A stretch of DNA of 64,000 bases from Cedecea neteri (GTDB lineage Bacteria > Pseudomonadota > Gammaproteobacteria > Enterobacterales > Enterobacteriaceae): positions 62,001-126,000 of the forward strand of contig NZ_CP009459.1 in the NCBI RefSeq assembly GCF_000758325.1, in the 5' to 3' direction. The position numbers were made by a program, and so were the translations under genes. Below are positions 34,301 through 40,969 of this stretch, in pieces (the stretch's first letter is position 1; each line of letters starts with the position of its first letter). The notes beneath the pieces were generated by a model. The model had not been told where the DNA came from and did no database searches. It saw only the letters and a list, made by a program, of their open reading frames with translations.

Positions 34301-35506
34301 TACACCGTCACCGCGCCAAACGGTGATACCGGTACCGCGTCGCTGAACATCACCTCCACGCCGCACATCGTGGATGCCGTGAACGACGTCAGCTCGATTA
34401 TGGCTATCACGTCGACACAGAACACTGCGGCTTACGCGAGCGCCACGGTCGGTCAAACCTCCTGGAACACGGCGCTGCTGGCCTCTACCCACGGCAACGG
34501 CAGCGGCACCTTTACCATTGCGGATAACACCGTGCTGAGCGGGGCTGCCATCGTGTTCAAAGTGGCTTCCGGGCTGGTACTGGGCGGGCTGTCAGTGAGC
34601 TGGACGCTGAGCGACGGGCTGGGCCATACCTACACCGGCACCTTTAGCGGCAGCGCCCTGCTGGGCGGCACGGCGACCATCCCGGTCACGGACCTGCATT
34701 CAGGCACCTGGACGCTGAGCTACGTCGGGAACATGGGGCCGCTGGGGCTGGGTACCATTACCATCACGCCGAACATCACCGGGACCTCGAACCTGCTGGA
34801 CAGCTTCACGGCGCAAAGTACCGTCGTACACGGCAACCTGTATGACGGCACCGACTCCGCCGGCGCGGCTGACCAGCTTGGCAGCGTCCACACGCTGATG
34901 ACGATTACTGGCGCCAACGGCAGCACGGCTACGCTGAATCCACTCACCAACAGCGACGCGGTGGCCACGATTCAGGGCCAGTACGGCACGCTGACTATCG
35001 GCATCGGGGGGAACTACACCTACACCCTGAATGCCGGGGTGGCACCGGGCTCAATCACCAATAAAGAGGTCTTTACCTACATCCTGAACGATCAGAACGG
35101 GCATTCAGACTCCGCCACGCTGACCATCAACATGAACCCGCAGATCGTCAGTACCGCCTATGGGGACATCATCAACGGCTCGTCGGCCTATGCCGATACG
35201 CTGGTGTACCACGTCCTTGCTGGCGGGGCGAACGACGGCACCGGCGGCAACGGATCGGACGTCTGGAAGAACTTCTCGCTCACTCAGGGCGACCAGATCA
35301 ACATCCACGACCTGCTGGTCGGCTGGAACGGGCAGACCTCAACGCTGGGCAACTACCTGAGCGTGGCTACCGTCGGCAACAACACGGTCATCTCCATCGA
35401 CCGTGACGGCACCGCCGGAACATTCCATTCAACCACTCTTGTCACTTTGGAGAACGTGCACACCACACTCGATGAGCTGATCCAGAACAACCACATTGTT
35501 GCCTGA
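22364..35506 (+). CDS. bapA: Giant BapA-like Ig-repeat adhesin, type I secreted
   Basis: A 4,380-residue protein starting at MRSISIISKLTG (GGAGTG 7 bases upstream). Residues 1-115 form a BapA/LapF-type prefix domain ending in a Gly/Ala/Ser hinge (about 122-145). Residues about 155 to 3490 are roughly 34 tandem Ig-like domains: about 23 long ones (near 100 residues, motif PTL-x-GT-x-EA-x-ST-x-x-IYDNG) and about 11 short ones (near 88 residues, TG-x-AEAGSTVTVKD). The C-terminal 890 residues contain three VCBS-like units (GKYGTLHINQDGSYTYTL type) and a type I secretion signal domain with GSDVWKNFSL and GDQINIHDLL. No cysteines and no signal peptide were seen. Salmonella BapA (SPI-9) lies at the same place beside ssrA and promotes biofilm. 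The partner exporter follows directly. Confidence 0.93.
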   Translation: MRSISIISKLTGVKNNVEASEITLKGPSIVELKIEREEVASFTRSGQDLVIKLHSGETITIKNYYAFADQGGNQLVLEGHDGVLWWVQDPETAAHYEQIANIDQIMAATGAHAEGGAVWPWVLGGLAVAAGGAIAAASSGGGGHSDSGTNPGNPGRPDVTPPAAPTGLAVSADGRTITGNAEAGSTVTVKDANGNVIGTGTAGTDGSFTITLSSPQVTGETLTVTATDPSGNTGPGATITAPTIPLPDEPGITGITNDHPNAPNGGNIGNNSPTNDNTPTLNGTGQAGTTVHIYDNGVQIGTVVVGANGTWSFTPGTALADGTHSFTVTATNERGESATSPAYTITIDTVPPAAATDLAISPDGDTLTGHAESGSTVTVKDANGNVIGTGTAGNDGSFTITLTTPQITGETLTVTATDPSGNSSPGATITAPNIPLPDEPTITGLINDNPGAPNGGNIGNNSPTNDNAPTLNGTGQAGTTIHIYDNGVQIGTVVVGAGGTWSFTPGTALADGSHVFTATASNERGESAPSLAYTVTIDTMPPSAATGLTVSPDGEVVTGHAEAGSTITIKDPNGVVVGTGTADNNGNISITLTTPQVDGETLSVVVTDPAGNNSPPANVIAPDVQAPVLPVITGVLDDVAPVTGNVGNGQSTNDNTPTLQGTGQAGDTIHIYANGTEIGTTKVDVNGAWSFTPQTPLTDNSYTFTAMASNVRGDSGTSVSYTVTVDTSAPAEPTGLIVSANGDTVTGLAEAGSTVTIKDANGNVIGTGTAAPVTGVFSITLTTPQLDGSHLQVTATDAAGNVSPPAEATAPFFPLPTVPTITAIIDSVPPIVGTVPNNQPTNDQTPTLQGTGVAGETIHIFDNGVEIGTTLVLPGGTWSFTPGANLPDGPHSFTATASNIRGDSGNSASYTVVVDTVVNPPVLDQILDTTGSITGPIGNNGITDDSKPIFSGTGEAGSTLTIFDNGIPIGQVTVGNDGNWTFTPPVSLLDGPHTITLQQTDLAGNVSTITVGPTFTVDTIPPVAVTIDLVSQDGTTVTGTGEAGDTVKVVGPNGVVLGTAQIDQTGHFTLTLSPAQTHGGTLTAQVQDAAGNVGPDTTFSASNSGFPTVPVLVSVTDDVGPIQGPLANGQATDDSRPTLTGTAEAGTTSITVYDNGLVIGFATPDANGNWTFTPLLPLLDGPHSFTFTATNNNGTSGASAPFGVVVDTIPPGVPTALTVSNDGTTLSGTAEANSKVTITDANGNTLGSATADGTGSFTVTLNPPQLNGQLLTAKATDAAGNTGLGATIPAPDHTAPNAPGNLAVSADGLQLTGTAEIGSTVTVKDGNGNIIGVGTADPSGHFDILLVPPQLNGQTLLVTATDAAANTSLPATVVAQDHTPPVAPTNLLVNEDGTVLTGKAEAGSTVKVTDALGNPLGQAVAGPDGSFTITLTTPQANGQLLEVNATDAAGNIGPNAPVTAPDITPPNMPIIGSVVDNVPEHTGNLNNGDLTNDDKPTISGTAEANSTVKIYDNGTLIGTVSADGTGAWTFTPTTSIGQGLHSLTVTATDAAGNVSQPSAAFTINVDSIAPTAPTITQVYDDVGTVTGPVSNNGATNDPTPTLSGSGEPGSTITVYDGLNVLGTTTVNGNGTWTYTPTTPLLDGPHSFTVTASDAAGNVTAHSTPWNVELITVLPNAPTIGEIIDNVSPDLGPVLPGGSTNDPQPVINGTAGANAVVQIYDGTTLIGTVTADGTGAWTFRPTQPLSEGSHTLNVYVTDAAGNTSSATTQIVVIDTTPPGAPTIDSALGNVSGSPVTLINGGSTQSTEPVISGKGEVGAIITLYVDGGTTPIGTATVDSNGNWSITPNAPLLSGTHVFTTVATDAAGNSGMPSSGFTLSVYATAPVQPAAPIVTDDVPPVVGPVAPGGSTNDTTPTFSGTGVAGSTIDIYNNGNVLIGSTTVRSDGTWSFTPSTPLGEATYNITVQVTDPAGNISPPSVSIAITVDTTAPAAPTIESADDSVGAVTGPLGSGSVTDDVSPVFRGTGVTGETVTLYNGTTVIGTATVDGSGNWAITPTTPLVNGVYNLTAVQTDAAGNASGPSSTFILTVDATPLTLPVVTEIIDNVGPIQTPLTNGSLTDDTTPTFTGTGSVGSTVTLYDTNGTTVLGSAVVGANGTWSITTSTLGDGPHSITIKATDPAGNSVGPSTPIVITVDTVPPAPPVVNPITDITGALVTGTAEPGSTVIIKDSDGHILGTGTALPVTGIWTVTLVPPQYNGEALTAIAQDAAGNQSPATDFNAGINLGIPAAPTIDTVMDDVGTITGNVGNGKSTDDTQPMLNGTAAANAIVHIFIDGINVATVSANGSGQWSWTVTTPLLQGPHTFTATQTVGLETSVPSMVYNIIVDTIPPAQPVILTVVDAVLPNVGGLTNGQATNDPKPTLSGTAEAGSTVNILDNGVVIGTATANVLGVWTFTPTVNLGEGSHTLTVTATDAAGNVSVPSTGFVVNVDTIAPASPVISTVINDVTSQPVTSGQPTNDNTPTFSGTAEAGSTLIFKDGNVVIGTVTVPVGGNWTFTPTVPLLDGNHTVTVTATDAAGNVSNPSPGFTVVVDTVPPIVPVILSVTDDQTLPGSSLPLINGQLTKDTQPTLTGTAEANAIITVKDGNNVLGTTQADGLGNWTFTPTTPLGQGVHTLNVTATDAAGNVSNAASFGVNIDSVAPNPPVIVTVLDNTAPVLGPITNGQATNETRPSLSGTAEAGATIKVYSDGNLIGTTIANGVGAWTLTPVAALGNGSHTLTVTATDAAGNVSNPSNGFSLTVDTIAPNAPVISNVADAVGPIVGNLSNGQVTDDTRPVLTGTAEGNATVSVYDNGVLLGTVQADAGGAWTFRPSTPLINGGHALTVTATDAAGNISLPSTPFNVVVDTIAPTQPIVVQAFDDVGPVQGPLVSGQTTDDTQPALSGTAEANSTISIYDNGTLIGTATTNALGAWSFTPGTALPLGQHVFTVTATDAAGNTSVPSAGFTLTIASGVSNTPVLTSVVDDVAGGTVGPLTSGQATNDPRPTLNGTADANSTIKIYDGGNLIGTVTANALGIWVFTPPTVLANGSHTFTITATNTAGVVSSPTAGFTIVVDTVAPNQPAITSVVDDVGPITGPVGNNQPTDDTRPTLNGTAEANATVNIFDNGVLLGTTTANGSGVWTFTPTLPLLQGNHSFTVTATDTAGNVSVPSVPAGIIVDTVPPLAPTGIAVNATGTVVTGVAEANSKVTVTSATGTVLGTAQADGNGNFSITLSPAQTSAQPLLAFAQDAAGNIGVSASFTAPFTGVPGLPVITSIVDDVLPKTGVVGNGQSTNDTQPTINGTAEANSTVKIYDNGALLGTVTANASGIWTFTPTGALGDGVHAFTATATNANGTGGASLPTSVIVDTIPPLIPTGVISADGSTITGVAEANSTVTVTLPGGITVTGTANASGAFSITLPTRQIEGQSLSISAADAAGNVSPSLSITAPILPLSASSNVVDLALTTDATITTEHYSGYGNLLIGALGNVASVLGSNTAQVGFTIGSGATGNITINAAATGVVLSLLNTLEIAIQKYNPGTNSWTTVVDSSLPQFLNLLTLGATGVTLNLEGLGEGQYRVLGYNTSLLATGAATNLAVTVEQTSAGVVSGTTSSSGNVITDPGPGGAVDNAPTGTVVTAITDGQGVTHTVGAGGLDVQGKYGTLHINQDGSYTYTLTNTAASVLGSTENFTYTITQNGISDSAQLIVTLGNGAPASTVTATDNTGSLTFGTDVVAVDHGASQQTGLSVLSVGLGNVVNLNLLANMSNPILFDVADGSTRTMTLQASVGGVALLSTFDLYIYKFNAATQQYEQFQVQKTWLTAPLLGGTSGQLTVTLGGGDYLFLLMNASGVSLLTSYTLNILQDHTYAVDSLAASTTGNVMQDDIAPAGSLLTAVNGVSVSATGTTTIVGKFGTLTIDAHGNYTYTLNSGQGADSINTPDSFVYTVTAPNGDTGTASLNITSTPHIVDAVNDVSSIMAITSTQNTAAYASATVGQTSWNTALLASTHGNGSGTFTIADNTVLSGAAIVFKVASGLVLGGLSVSWTLSDGLGHTYTGTFSGSALLGGTATIPVTDLHSGTWTLSYVGNMGPLGLGTITITPNITGTSNLLDSFTAQSTVVHGNLYDGTDSAGAADQLGSVHTLMTITGANGSTATLNPLTNSDAVATIQGQYGTLTIGIGGNYTYTLNAGVAPGSITNKEVFTYILNDQNGHSDSATLTINMNPQIVSTAYGDIINGSSAYADTLVYHVLAGGANDGTGGNGSDVWKNFSLTQGDQINIHDLLVGWNGQTSTLGNYLSVATVGNNTVISIDRDGTAGTFHSTTLVTLENVHTTLDELIQNNHIVA

Positions 35507-35523
35507 TAGTTGTAGCGAAAAAT

Positions 35524-35547
35524 CCCCGGGCGCGCAGACGCCCGGGG
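35524..35547 (+). terminator. Strong hairpin between bapA and the secretion genes
   Basis: A 9-bp all-GC stem CCCCGGGCG/CGCCCGGGG with a 6-base loop lies 18 bases after the bapA stop. There is no T tract, so it may dampen or stabilise transcripts rather than end them, setting adhesin and exporter levels apart. Confidence 0.55.
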
Positions 35548-35587
35548 AATAAGACAAAAACGCAGTGCCATTTATTAGGGAAAAAAT

Positions 35588-36994
35588 ATGGGAAAATTAC
35601 AGCCTGTTGCGTTATGGCTGGCTTGCGGTCTGTTTTCACTCCAGGCCTCGGCCGACGACACGCCCGTTTCTATTACGACTCAGGGTCTGGCTCAACAACA
35701 AGAGCTGCCCTCACTCGACGGCCCAACCGCCCTCCCGCTCAATGCCCCTGCGCCCGGAATCTTAACGCTTAACGACGCGGTCAACCGCTCTGTCACCTGG
35801 CACCCCAGCATTCGTGAAGCTATCGGCAAACTTTACGGCCAGTCCGAACAGATCAACGTCGCCAAATCGAAGTACTACCCGCAGATCAGCGCCGGGATGA
35901 ACAACGGCTACACCAACACCTACACCAACAGCGGCTACAGCCCGTCGCTGGTGCTTTCTCTGTCCCAGATGCTCTACGACTTCGGCAAAGTCGCAAGCCA
36001 GGTCCGCGCTGAAACCGCCGGGGAAGCCCAGGCCCAGGCCAACGTGCTGGTGAGCATTGATACCGTCGGGCACGACACCGCCTCGGCGATGGTACAGGTG
36101 CAGCTCTGGCAGCAAATGGTCGACATCGCCAAAGAACAGCTGGACGCGCTGACCGCCATTGGCCGCCTGACTCAGGAGCGTAACGACCAGGGCGCGACTT
36201 CGATGTCCGACGTGGTGCAAACCGACGCGCGTATCGAATCCGCCCGTTCGCAGCTGATTCAGTACGAATCGAACCTCGACAGCACCCAGGCGACGCTGAT
36301 GAGTCAGCTCGGCTGGACGAGCCTCAACAAAGTCAGCCCCGATTTCCCGCAGAAGCTGAATAACAGCTGCAATGTGGCGAAGCCTGATGACCGCCTGGTG
36401 CCTGCCGTGCTCGCCGCCTGGGCGCAGGCTAACGTTGCGCAGGCCAACCTGGACTATGCCAACGCGCAGATGACACCGACCATCTCGCTGGAGCCGTCCG
36501 TGCAGCACTACCTGAACAACAACTACTCCGGCAGCGAAGTGCTGAACCGCACGCAATATTCGGCGTATATCCGCGTCGAAATGCCGATCTACCAGGGCGG
36601 TGGCCTGACTGCACGCCGCAACGCCGCCAGCCATGCGCTGGAAGCCGCGCAGTCCGGTATCGACCGGGTTCGCCTGGACGTGCGCCAGAAGTTGCTGGAA
36701 TCCCGCAGCCAGGCCATTAGCCTCGCCACCGCGCTTCAGGTGCTGCAGCGCCAGGAACAGCTGAGCGCCCGCACCCGCGAACTGTACCAACAGCAGTATC
36801 TCGACCTGGGCTCCCGTCCGCTGCTGGACGTGCTCAACGCCGAACAGGAAGTCTTCCAGGCGCGCTTCGCCCAACAACAAACGCTGAGCCAGCTCCATCA
36901 ACTGCAGCTTAACTGCCTGTATAACACCGGCAAATTACGCACCGCATTTGGTCTGGAACACCGCAACATCCAGTCCCTGGAGATCCAGCCATGA
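35588..36994 (+). CDS. bapB: TolC-family outer membrane channel of the BapA exporter
   Basis: A 468-residue TolC/OEP-family protein with a signal peptide (residues 1-22, cleavage after QASA). The paired structural repeats include ITLNDAV-like LTLNDAVNRSVTWHPSI near residue 58, YDFGKVASQ and the C-terminal LDVLNAEQEVFQARF. It forms the outer membrane and periplasmic duct for type I secretion of the upstream adhesin. AGGGAAAAAAT precedes the start. The stop overlaps the next gene by four bases, so bapB, bapC and bapD form one translationally linked unit. Confidence 0.9.
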   Translation: MGKLQPVALWLACGLFSLQASADDTPVSITTQGLAQQQELPSLDGPTALPLNAPAPGILTLNDAVNRSVTWHPSIREAIGKLYGQSEQINVAKSKYYPQISAGMNNGYTNTYTNSGYSPSLVLSLSQMLYDFGKVASQVRAETAGEAQAQANVLVSIDTVGHDTASAMVQVQLWQQMVDIAKEQLDALTAIGRLTQERNDQGATSMSDVVQTDARIESARSQLIQYESNLDSTQATLMSQLGWTSLNKVSPDFPQKLNNSCNVAKPDDRLVPAVLAAWAQANVAQANLDYANAQMTPTISLEPSVQHYLNNNYSGSEVLNRTQYSAYIRVEMPIYQGGGLTARRNAASHALEAAQSGIDRVRLDVRQKLLESRSQAISLATALQVLQRQEQLSARTRELYQQQYLDLGSRPLLDVLNAEQEVFQARFAQQQTLSQLHQLQLNCLYNTGKLRTAFGLEHRNIQSLEIQP

Positions 36995-39198
36995 GCCAGA
37001 CAGCCTCTCCCGCCGGGGAGTTTTTAAGCGAACAGGCCCTGACCCAATGGGCCCACGCCATCAGTCACGTCGCCGGGCACTACCGCGTGGTTTGCTCGCC
37101 CGGCACCATTCAGGCCAACGCCCCGTGGTTCAAGGACAAAACCAAAGTCGCCGCGCTGACCCAGCTTTCACGCCAGGCCGGGCTTTCCTTCCACCTGCTC
37201 GGCAACACCGAAAAAGCGATATCCCAGTGGCGGCTGCCGGTGGTGGTGGACTTAGCCAACGGTCAGATCGCGGTGATCGAGCAGTTTGACGGCGAAGACA
37301 CCGTGGATATCTGCTACTTCGACGACGACCGCCACACCAACCGCCAGTCGCTCAGCAAGCTGCTGCCGGAAATCCGCTTTGTGGCCGCCCTGCGCCCGCT
37401 TTCGGCGCTGAAAGACAGCCGCGTCGACGCCTATATCTCACGCTTCAGCCCGGACTGGATGAAAGAGCTGATCATGCTGGATATTCGCCCGTACGGCCCG
37501 GTAATGCTGGCGGCTTTTTGGGTGAACGTGCTGTCGCTGGCCGGGATCCTGTTCTCGATGCAGGTGTACGACCGGGTGATCCCCGCCCAGTCGTACCCGA
37601 CGCTCTACGTGCTGGCGACCGGGGTACTGATCGCCGTGGTGTTCGGCTTTATCCTGAAAGTCACGCGCAGCAACATCATGGACGTGCTGGGCAAGCGGGC
37701 CGACATGCGCATTTCGGATCGAGTGTTCAGCCACGCCCTGCGGCTGCGCAACAGCGCCGTGCCCCGCTCCACCGGCAGCTTTATTTCTCAGCTGCGCGAG
37801 CTGGAGCAGATCCGCGAGATGATCACCTCCTCGACCATCTCCACGATCGTCGATCTGCCGTTCTTTATCTTGTTCGTTGGGGTGCTGGCGATCATCGCGC
37901 CGCAGCTGGCGTGGATCGCCCCGGTCGCCGCCATCGTGATGGTGCTGCCTGGCCTGCTGCTGCAGAAAAAGCTCGCCACGCTGGCCAACCAGGCCGCCCA
38001 CGAATCCACCCTGCGCAACGCCGTGCTGGTGGAAAGCGTGCAGGGGCTGGAGGACATCAAGCTGATGCAGGCGGAAAACCGCTTCCTCCAGCAGTGGAAC
38101 AGCTACATCCGCATTACCGCCGAGTCCGGCCTGAAAACCCGCGAACTGACCCAGGGCTTAATCAGCTGGGGGATCACCATTCAGAGCCTGGTGTTTGTGG
38201 TGGTGGTGCTGTTCGGCGCCCCGCTGGTCATTGAAGGTGAAATGACCACCGGGGCGATGGTCGCCGCCTCAATGCTGGCCTCAAGGATGATTGCCCCGAT
38301 GGCCAACCTGTGCGGCGTGCTCGCCCGCTGGCAGCAGGTCAAAGCCGCCAAACAGGGGCTGGACAGCATCATGCAGCTGCCGGTAGAAACCCAGCGCGAT
38401 GAAAACCTGATCCACAAGGACATCCTCTACGGCCACTATCTGTTTGAAAGCGCGCAGTTCAAATACCACAGCGAAGATCCGCGCATTCCGCTGCGTATTG
38501 CCCGCCTTGAGATCCAGCGCGGCGAGCGCATTGCCGTGCTCGGACGCAACGGCGCGGGCAAATCCACGCTGCTGCAGGCGCTTGCCGGCGGGGTCGATCT
38601 CGCCAGCGGAGAAGCCCGGCTCGACGATCTCGCGATGTCGCAAATCGACATGGCGGATCTGCGCCGCAACATCGGCTTCCTGAGCCAGAACGCGCGGCTG
38701 TTCTACGGCACGCTGCGGGAAAACCTCACCCTCGGTGCACCGCACGCCAGCGACGAGGCTATCTTCGAGACGCTGGACGTGAGCGGCGCGAGCAACTTTG
38801 TGAAGCACCTGCCCAAAGGCCTGGATCACCCGATCATGGAAGGCGGCAGCGGGCTTTCCGGCGGGCAACGTCAGTCGATCCTGCTGGCGAGGATGCTGCT
38901 GCGCTCGCCCAACATCGTGCTGCTCGATGAGCCCACCGCCTCGCTGGACGACCATACCGAACGGGAATTTATTCAGCGCCTAAACCAATGGCTAGGCCAC
39001 CGTACGCTGGTCGTCGCCACCCACCGCGTGCCGGTGCTCGAACTGGTCGAACGCGTGCTGGTGCTGAAAGACGGCCAGCTGGTAATGGATGCACCGAAGG
39101 CGCAGGCGCTCGGCGCCGCAAGACCGGCACAGGCTCAGGCCCCGGCCGCCGCCCAGACACCACCGCGGGAGTGGAACAATGAAAACCAGTCAGCATGA
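36991..39198 (+). CDS. bapC: Type I secretion ABC transporter (BapC-like)
   Basis: A 735-residue inner membrane exporter of the LapB/RTX type. The N-terminal C39-like domain (about 1-140) lacks the catalytic cysteine, which fits a non-processing exporter. A six-helix membrane domain (about 160-440) precedes the ATPase domain with Walker A GRNGAGKST, signature LSGGQRQ, Walker B NIVLLDEPTASLDD and the H-loop ATHR. A Pro/Ala/Gln-rich tail follows. It energises export of BapA and overlaps bapB by 4 and bapD by 20 bases. Confidence 0.92.
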   Translation: MSQTASPAGEFLSEQALTQWAHAISHVAGHYRVVCSPGTIQANAPWFKDKTKVAALTQLSRQAGLSFHLLGNTEKAISQWRLPVVVDLANGQIAVIEQFDGEDTVDICYFDDDRHTNRQSLSKLLPEIRFVAALRPLSALKDSRVDAYISRFSPDWMKELIMLDIRPYGPVMLAAFWVNVLSLAGILFSMQVYDRVIPAQSYPTLYVLATGVLIAVVFGFILKVTRSNIMDVLGKRADMRISDRVFSHALRLRNSAVPRSTGSFISQLRELEQIREMITSSTISTIVDLPFFILFVGVLAIIAPQLAWIAPVAAIVMVLPGLLLQKKLATLANQAAHESTLRNAVLVESVQGLEDIKLMQAENRFLQQWNSYIRITAESGLKTRELTQGLISWGITIQSLVFVVVVLFGAPLVIEGEMTTGAMVAASMLASRMIAPMANLCGVLARWQQVKAAKQGLDSIMQLPVETQRDENLIHKDILYGHYLFESAQFKYHSEDPRIPLRIARLEIQRGERIAVLGRNGAGKSTLLQALAGGVDLASGEARLDDLAMSQIDMADLRRNIGFLSQNARLFYGTLRENLTLGAPHASDEAIFETLDVSGASNFVKHLPKGLDHPIMEGGSGLSGGQRQSILLARMLLRSPNIVLLDEPTASLDDHTEREFIQRLNQWLGHRTLVVATHRVPVLELVERVLVLKDGQLVMDAPKAQALGAARPAQAQAPAAAQTPPREWNNENQSA

Positions 39199-40369
39199 CG
39201 TCACCATGGATGACCCGGACATCCAGCGCGAAAGCGAATTCTCCGGGGCGAGCCGCATTATCCTGCTCATCACGCTGCTGTTTGCTCTGTTCGGCGTCTG
39301 GGCCTGGTTCGGCACGCTGGACGAAGTCTCCACCGGCACCGGGAAAGTAGTGCCGAGTTCCCGCGAGCAGATTTTGCAGTCGCTGGACGGCGGGATAGTC
39401 ACCGAGCTGCTGGTGCACGAGGGCGACAAAGTGCAGGCCGGGCAAATCGTCGCCCGCCTCGACCCGACCCGCTCCGAGTCCAACGTCGGCGAAAGCACGG
39501 CTCGCTACCGTGCTTCTCTGGCCTCCAGCGCGCGGCTTTACGCGGAAGTGAACGACCAGCCGCTGAAGTTCCCGGACTCGCTCAAAGCGTTCCCGGACCT
39601 GATCGCCTCCGAAACCCGGCTGTATAAAACCCGCCGGGCGCAGCTGAACGACTCCGAAGCCGAGTTGCGGGATGCGCTGACGTCGGTCAACAAAGAGCTG
39701 GATATCACCCAGCGGCTGGTGAAAAGCGGCGCGGCGAGCCACGTGGAAGTGCTGCGCCTGCAGCGGCAGAAAAGCGACCTGGGCCTGAGAATTACCGACC
39801 TGCGCTCGCAGTATTACGTGCAGGCGCGCGAGGCGCTGTCGAAGGCCAATGCCGAAGTGGACATGCTGGACGCCATCATCAAAGGCCGTGAAGATTCTGT
39901 CACCCGCATGACCGTGCGCTCGCCGGTGCGCGGCATCGTGAAGAACATTCAGGTGACCACCATCGGCGGCGTTATTCCGCCGAACGGTGAGATGATGGAG
40001 ATTGTGCCGGTGGACGATCACCTGCTGATTGAGGCCCGGCTCTCCCCCCGCGACATTGCCTTTATTCACCCCGGCCAGCGCGCGCTGGTGAAAATCACCG
40101 CCTACGATTACGCCATTTACGGCGGGCTGGAAGGCACCGTGGAAACCATCTCCCCGGACACCATTCAGGACAAGGTGAAGCCGGAAATCGTCTACTACCG
40201 GGTGTTTATCCGCACCAATCAGGACTACCTGGTGAACAAAGTCGGCCACCATTTCTCCATCTCACCGGGGATGGTGGCGACCGTGGACATTAAAACCGGG
40301 CAGAAAACCATCGTTGAGTACCTGATTAAGCCGTTCAACCGCGCCCGCGAGGCGCTGCGCGAACGTTAA
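39179..40369 (+). CDS. bapD: HlyD-family membrane fusion protein (BapD-like)
   Basis: Starting at MKTSQHDVTMDDPD the protein has 396 residues; the start lies inside the end of bapC. A membrane helix at about residues 28-48 is followed by a lipoyl half-motif (VTELLVHEGDKVQAGQIVARLD), a long coiled coil (about 100-240) and a second half-motif (SPVRGIVKNIQV). It bridges the ABC exporter and the TolC-like duct. The gene ends the bap island 117 bases before ssrA. Confidence 0.92.
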   Translation: MKTSQHDVTMDDPDIQRESEFSGASRIILLITLLFALFGVWAWFGTLDEVSTGTGKVVPSSREQILQSLDGGIVTELLVHEGDKVQAGQIVARLDPTRSESNVGESTARYRASLASSARLYAEVNDQPLKFPDSLKAFPDLIASETRLYKTRRAQLNDSEAELRDALTSVNKELDITQRLVKSGAASHVEVLRLQRQKSDLGLRITDLRSQYYVQAREALSKANAEVDMLDAIIKGREDSVTRMTVRSPVRGIVKNIQVTTIGGVIPPNGEMMEIVPVDDHLLIEARLSPRDIAFIHPGQRALVKITAYDYAIYGGLEGTVETISPDTIQDKVKPEIVYYRVFIRTNQDYLVNKVGHHFSISPGMVATVDIKTGQKTIVEYLIKPFNRAREALRER

Positions 40370-40443
40370 TTGACCACCTATCCCGCTGGTGCTGAAGGAA
40401 TTTTGTACGCCAGGCACTCAGCGGGATTTCTCTTTAGACGGCT

Positions 40444-40472
40444 GGTCACACGCGTAATAAATCTGTTATACT
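40444..40472 (+). promoter_or_regulatory. ssrA promoter
   Basis: A -10 hexamer TATACT at 40467-40472 stands 15 bases before the mature tmRNA 5' end. The -35 match (TGGTCA, 40443-40448) is weak. Confidence 0.55.
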
Positions 40473-40486
40473 CGCCGGTACACATT

Positions 40487-40850
40487 GGGGCTGATTCTGG
40501 ATTCGACGGGATTTGCGAAACCCAAGGTGCATGCCGAGGGGCGGTTGGCCTCGTAAAAAGCCGCAAAAAAATAGTCGCAAACGACGAAAACTACGCTTTA
40601 GCAGCTTAATAACCTGCTCTGAGCCCTCTCTCCCTAGCTTCCGCTCTTAAGACGGGGATCAAAGAGAGGTCAAACCCAAAAGAGATCGTGTGGATGCCTT
40701 GCCTGGGGTTGAAGCATTAAAACTAATCAGGATAGTCTGGTAATGGCGTGTCTGTCCGCAGTTGCCCGGCGAATGTAAAGACTGACTAAGCATGTAGTAC
40801 CGAGGATGTAGAAATTTCGGACGCGGGTTCAACTCCCGCCAGCTCCACCA
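40487..40850 (+). ncRNA. ssrA: Transfer-messenger RNA (tmRNA)
   Basis: A 364-base gene almost identical to E. coli ssrA, from GGGGCTGATTCTGG to the encoded 3' CCA. The tRNA-like ends pair and the T-arm GGTTCAACTCCCGCC is intact. The resume codon GCA is at 40577, and the tag ORF encodes ANDENYALAA followed by two TAA stops (40607-40612). With SmpB it rescues stalled ribosomes and tags the peptide for ClpXP. Its 3' end is a classic island integration site, and the region downstream is variable here. Confidence 0.98.
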
Positions 40851-40893
40851 AAATCCTTTGTTGACGGTTACCAGAGCCCGATACGAAGTCCTG

Positions 40894-40927
40894 AAAGCCC
40901 GCATGGCGCAAGCCCTGCGGGCTTTTT
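40894..40927 (+). terminator. Terminator of ssrA
   Basis: The stem AAGCCCGCA/TGCGGGCTT with an 11-base loop is followed by TTTTTTG, 45 bases after the mature tmRNA 3' end. Confidence 0.88.
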
Positions 40928-40969
40928 TGTGTCTGTCGCAGTCTACTGAGTTCTACTAGAAGCTGCTTG

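Noticed and set aside
22312-35360. Many long antisense and alternative-frame ORFs across the adhesin gene
   Set aside because: They are shadows of a repetitive, GC-rich coding sequence with strong codon bias. They repeat with the Ig units, have no ribosome-binding sites and match no family.
36991-37400. Whether the adhesin ABC exporter has an active C39 peptidase
   Set aside because: The domain lacks the catalytic cysteine motif; the adhesin also has no double-glycine leader. It is a C39-like, non-cutting domain.
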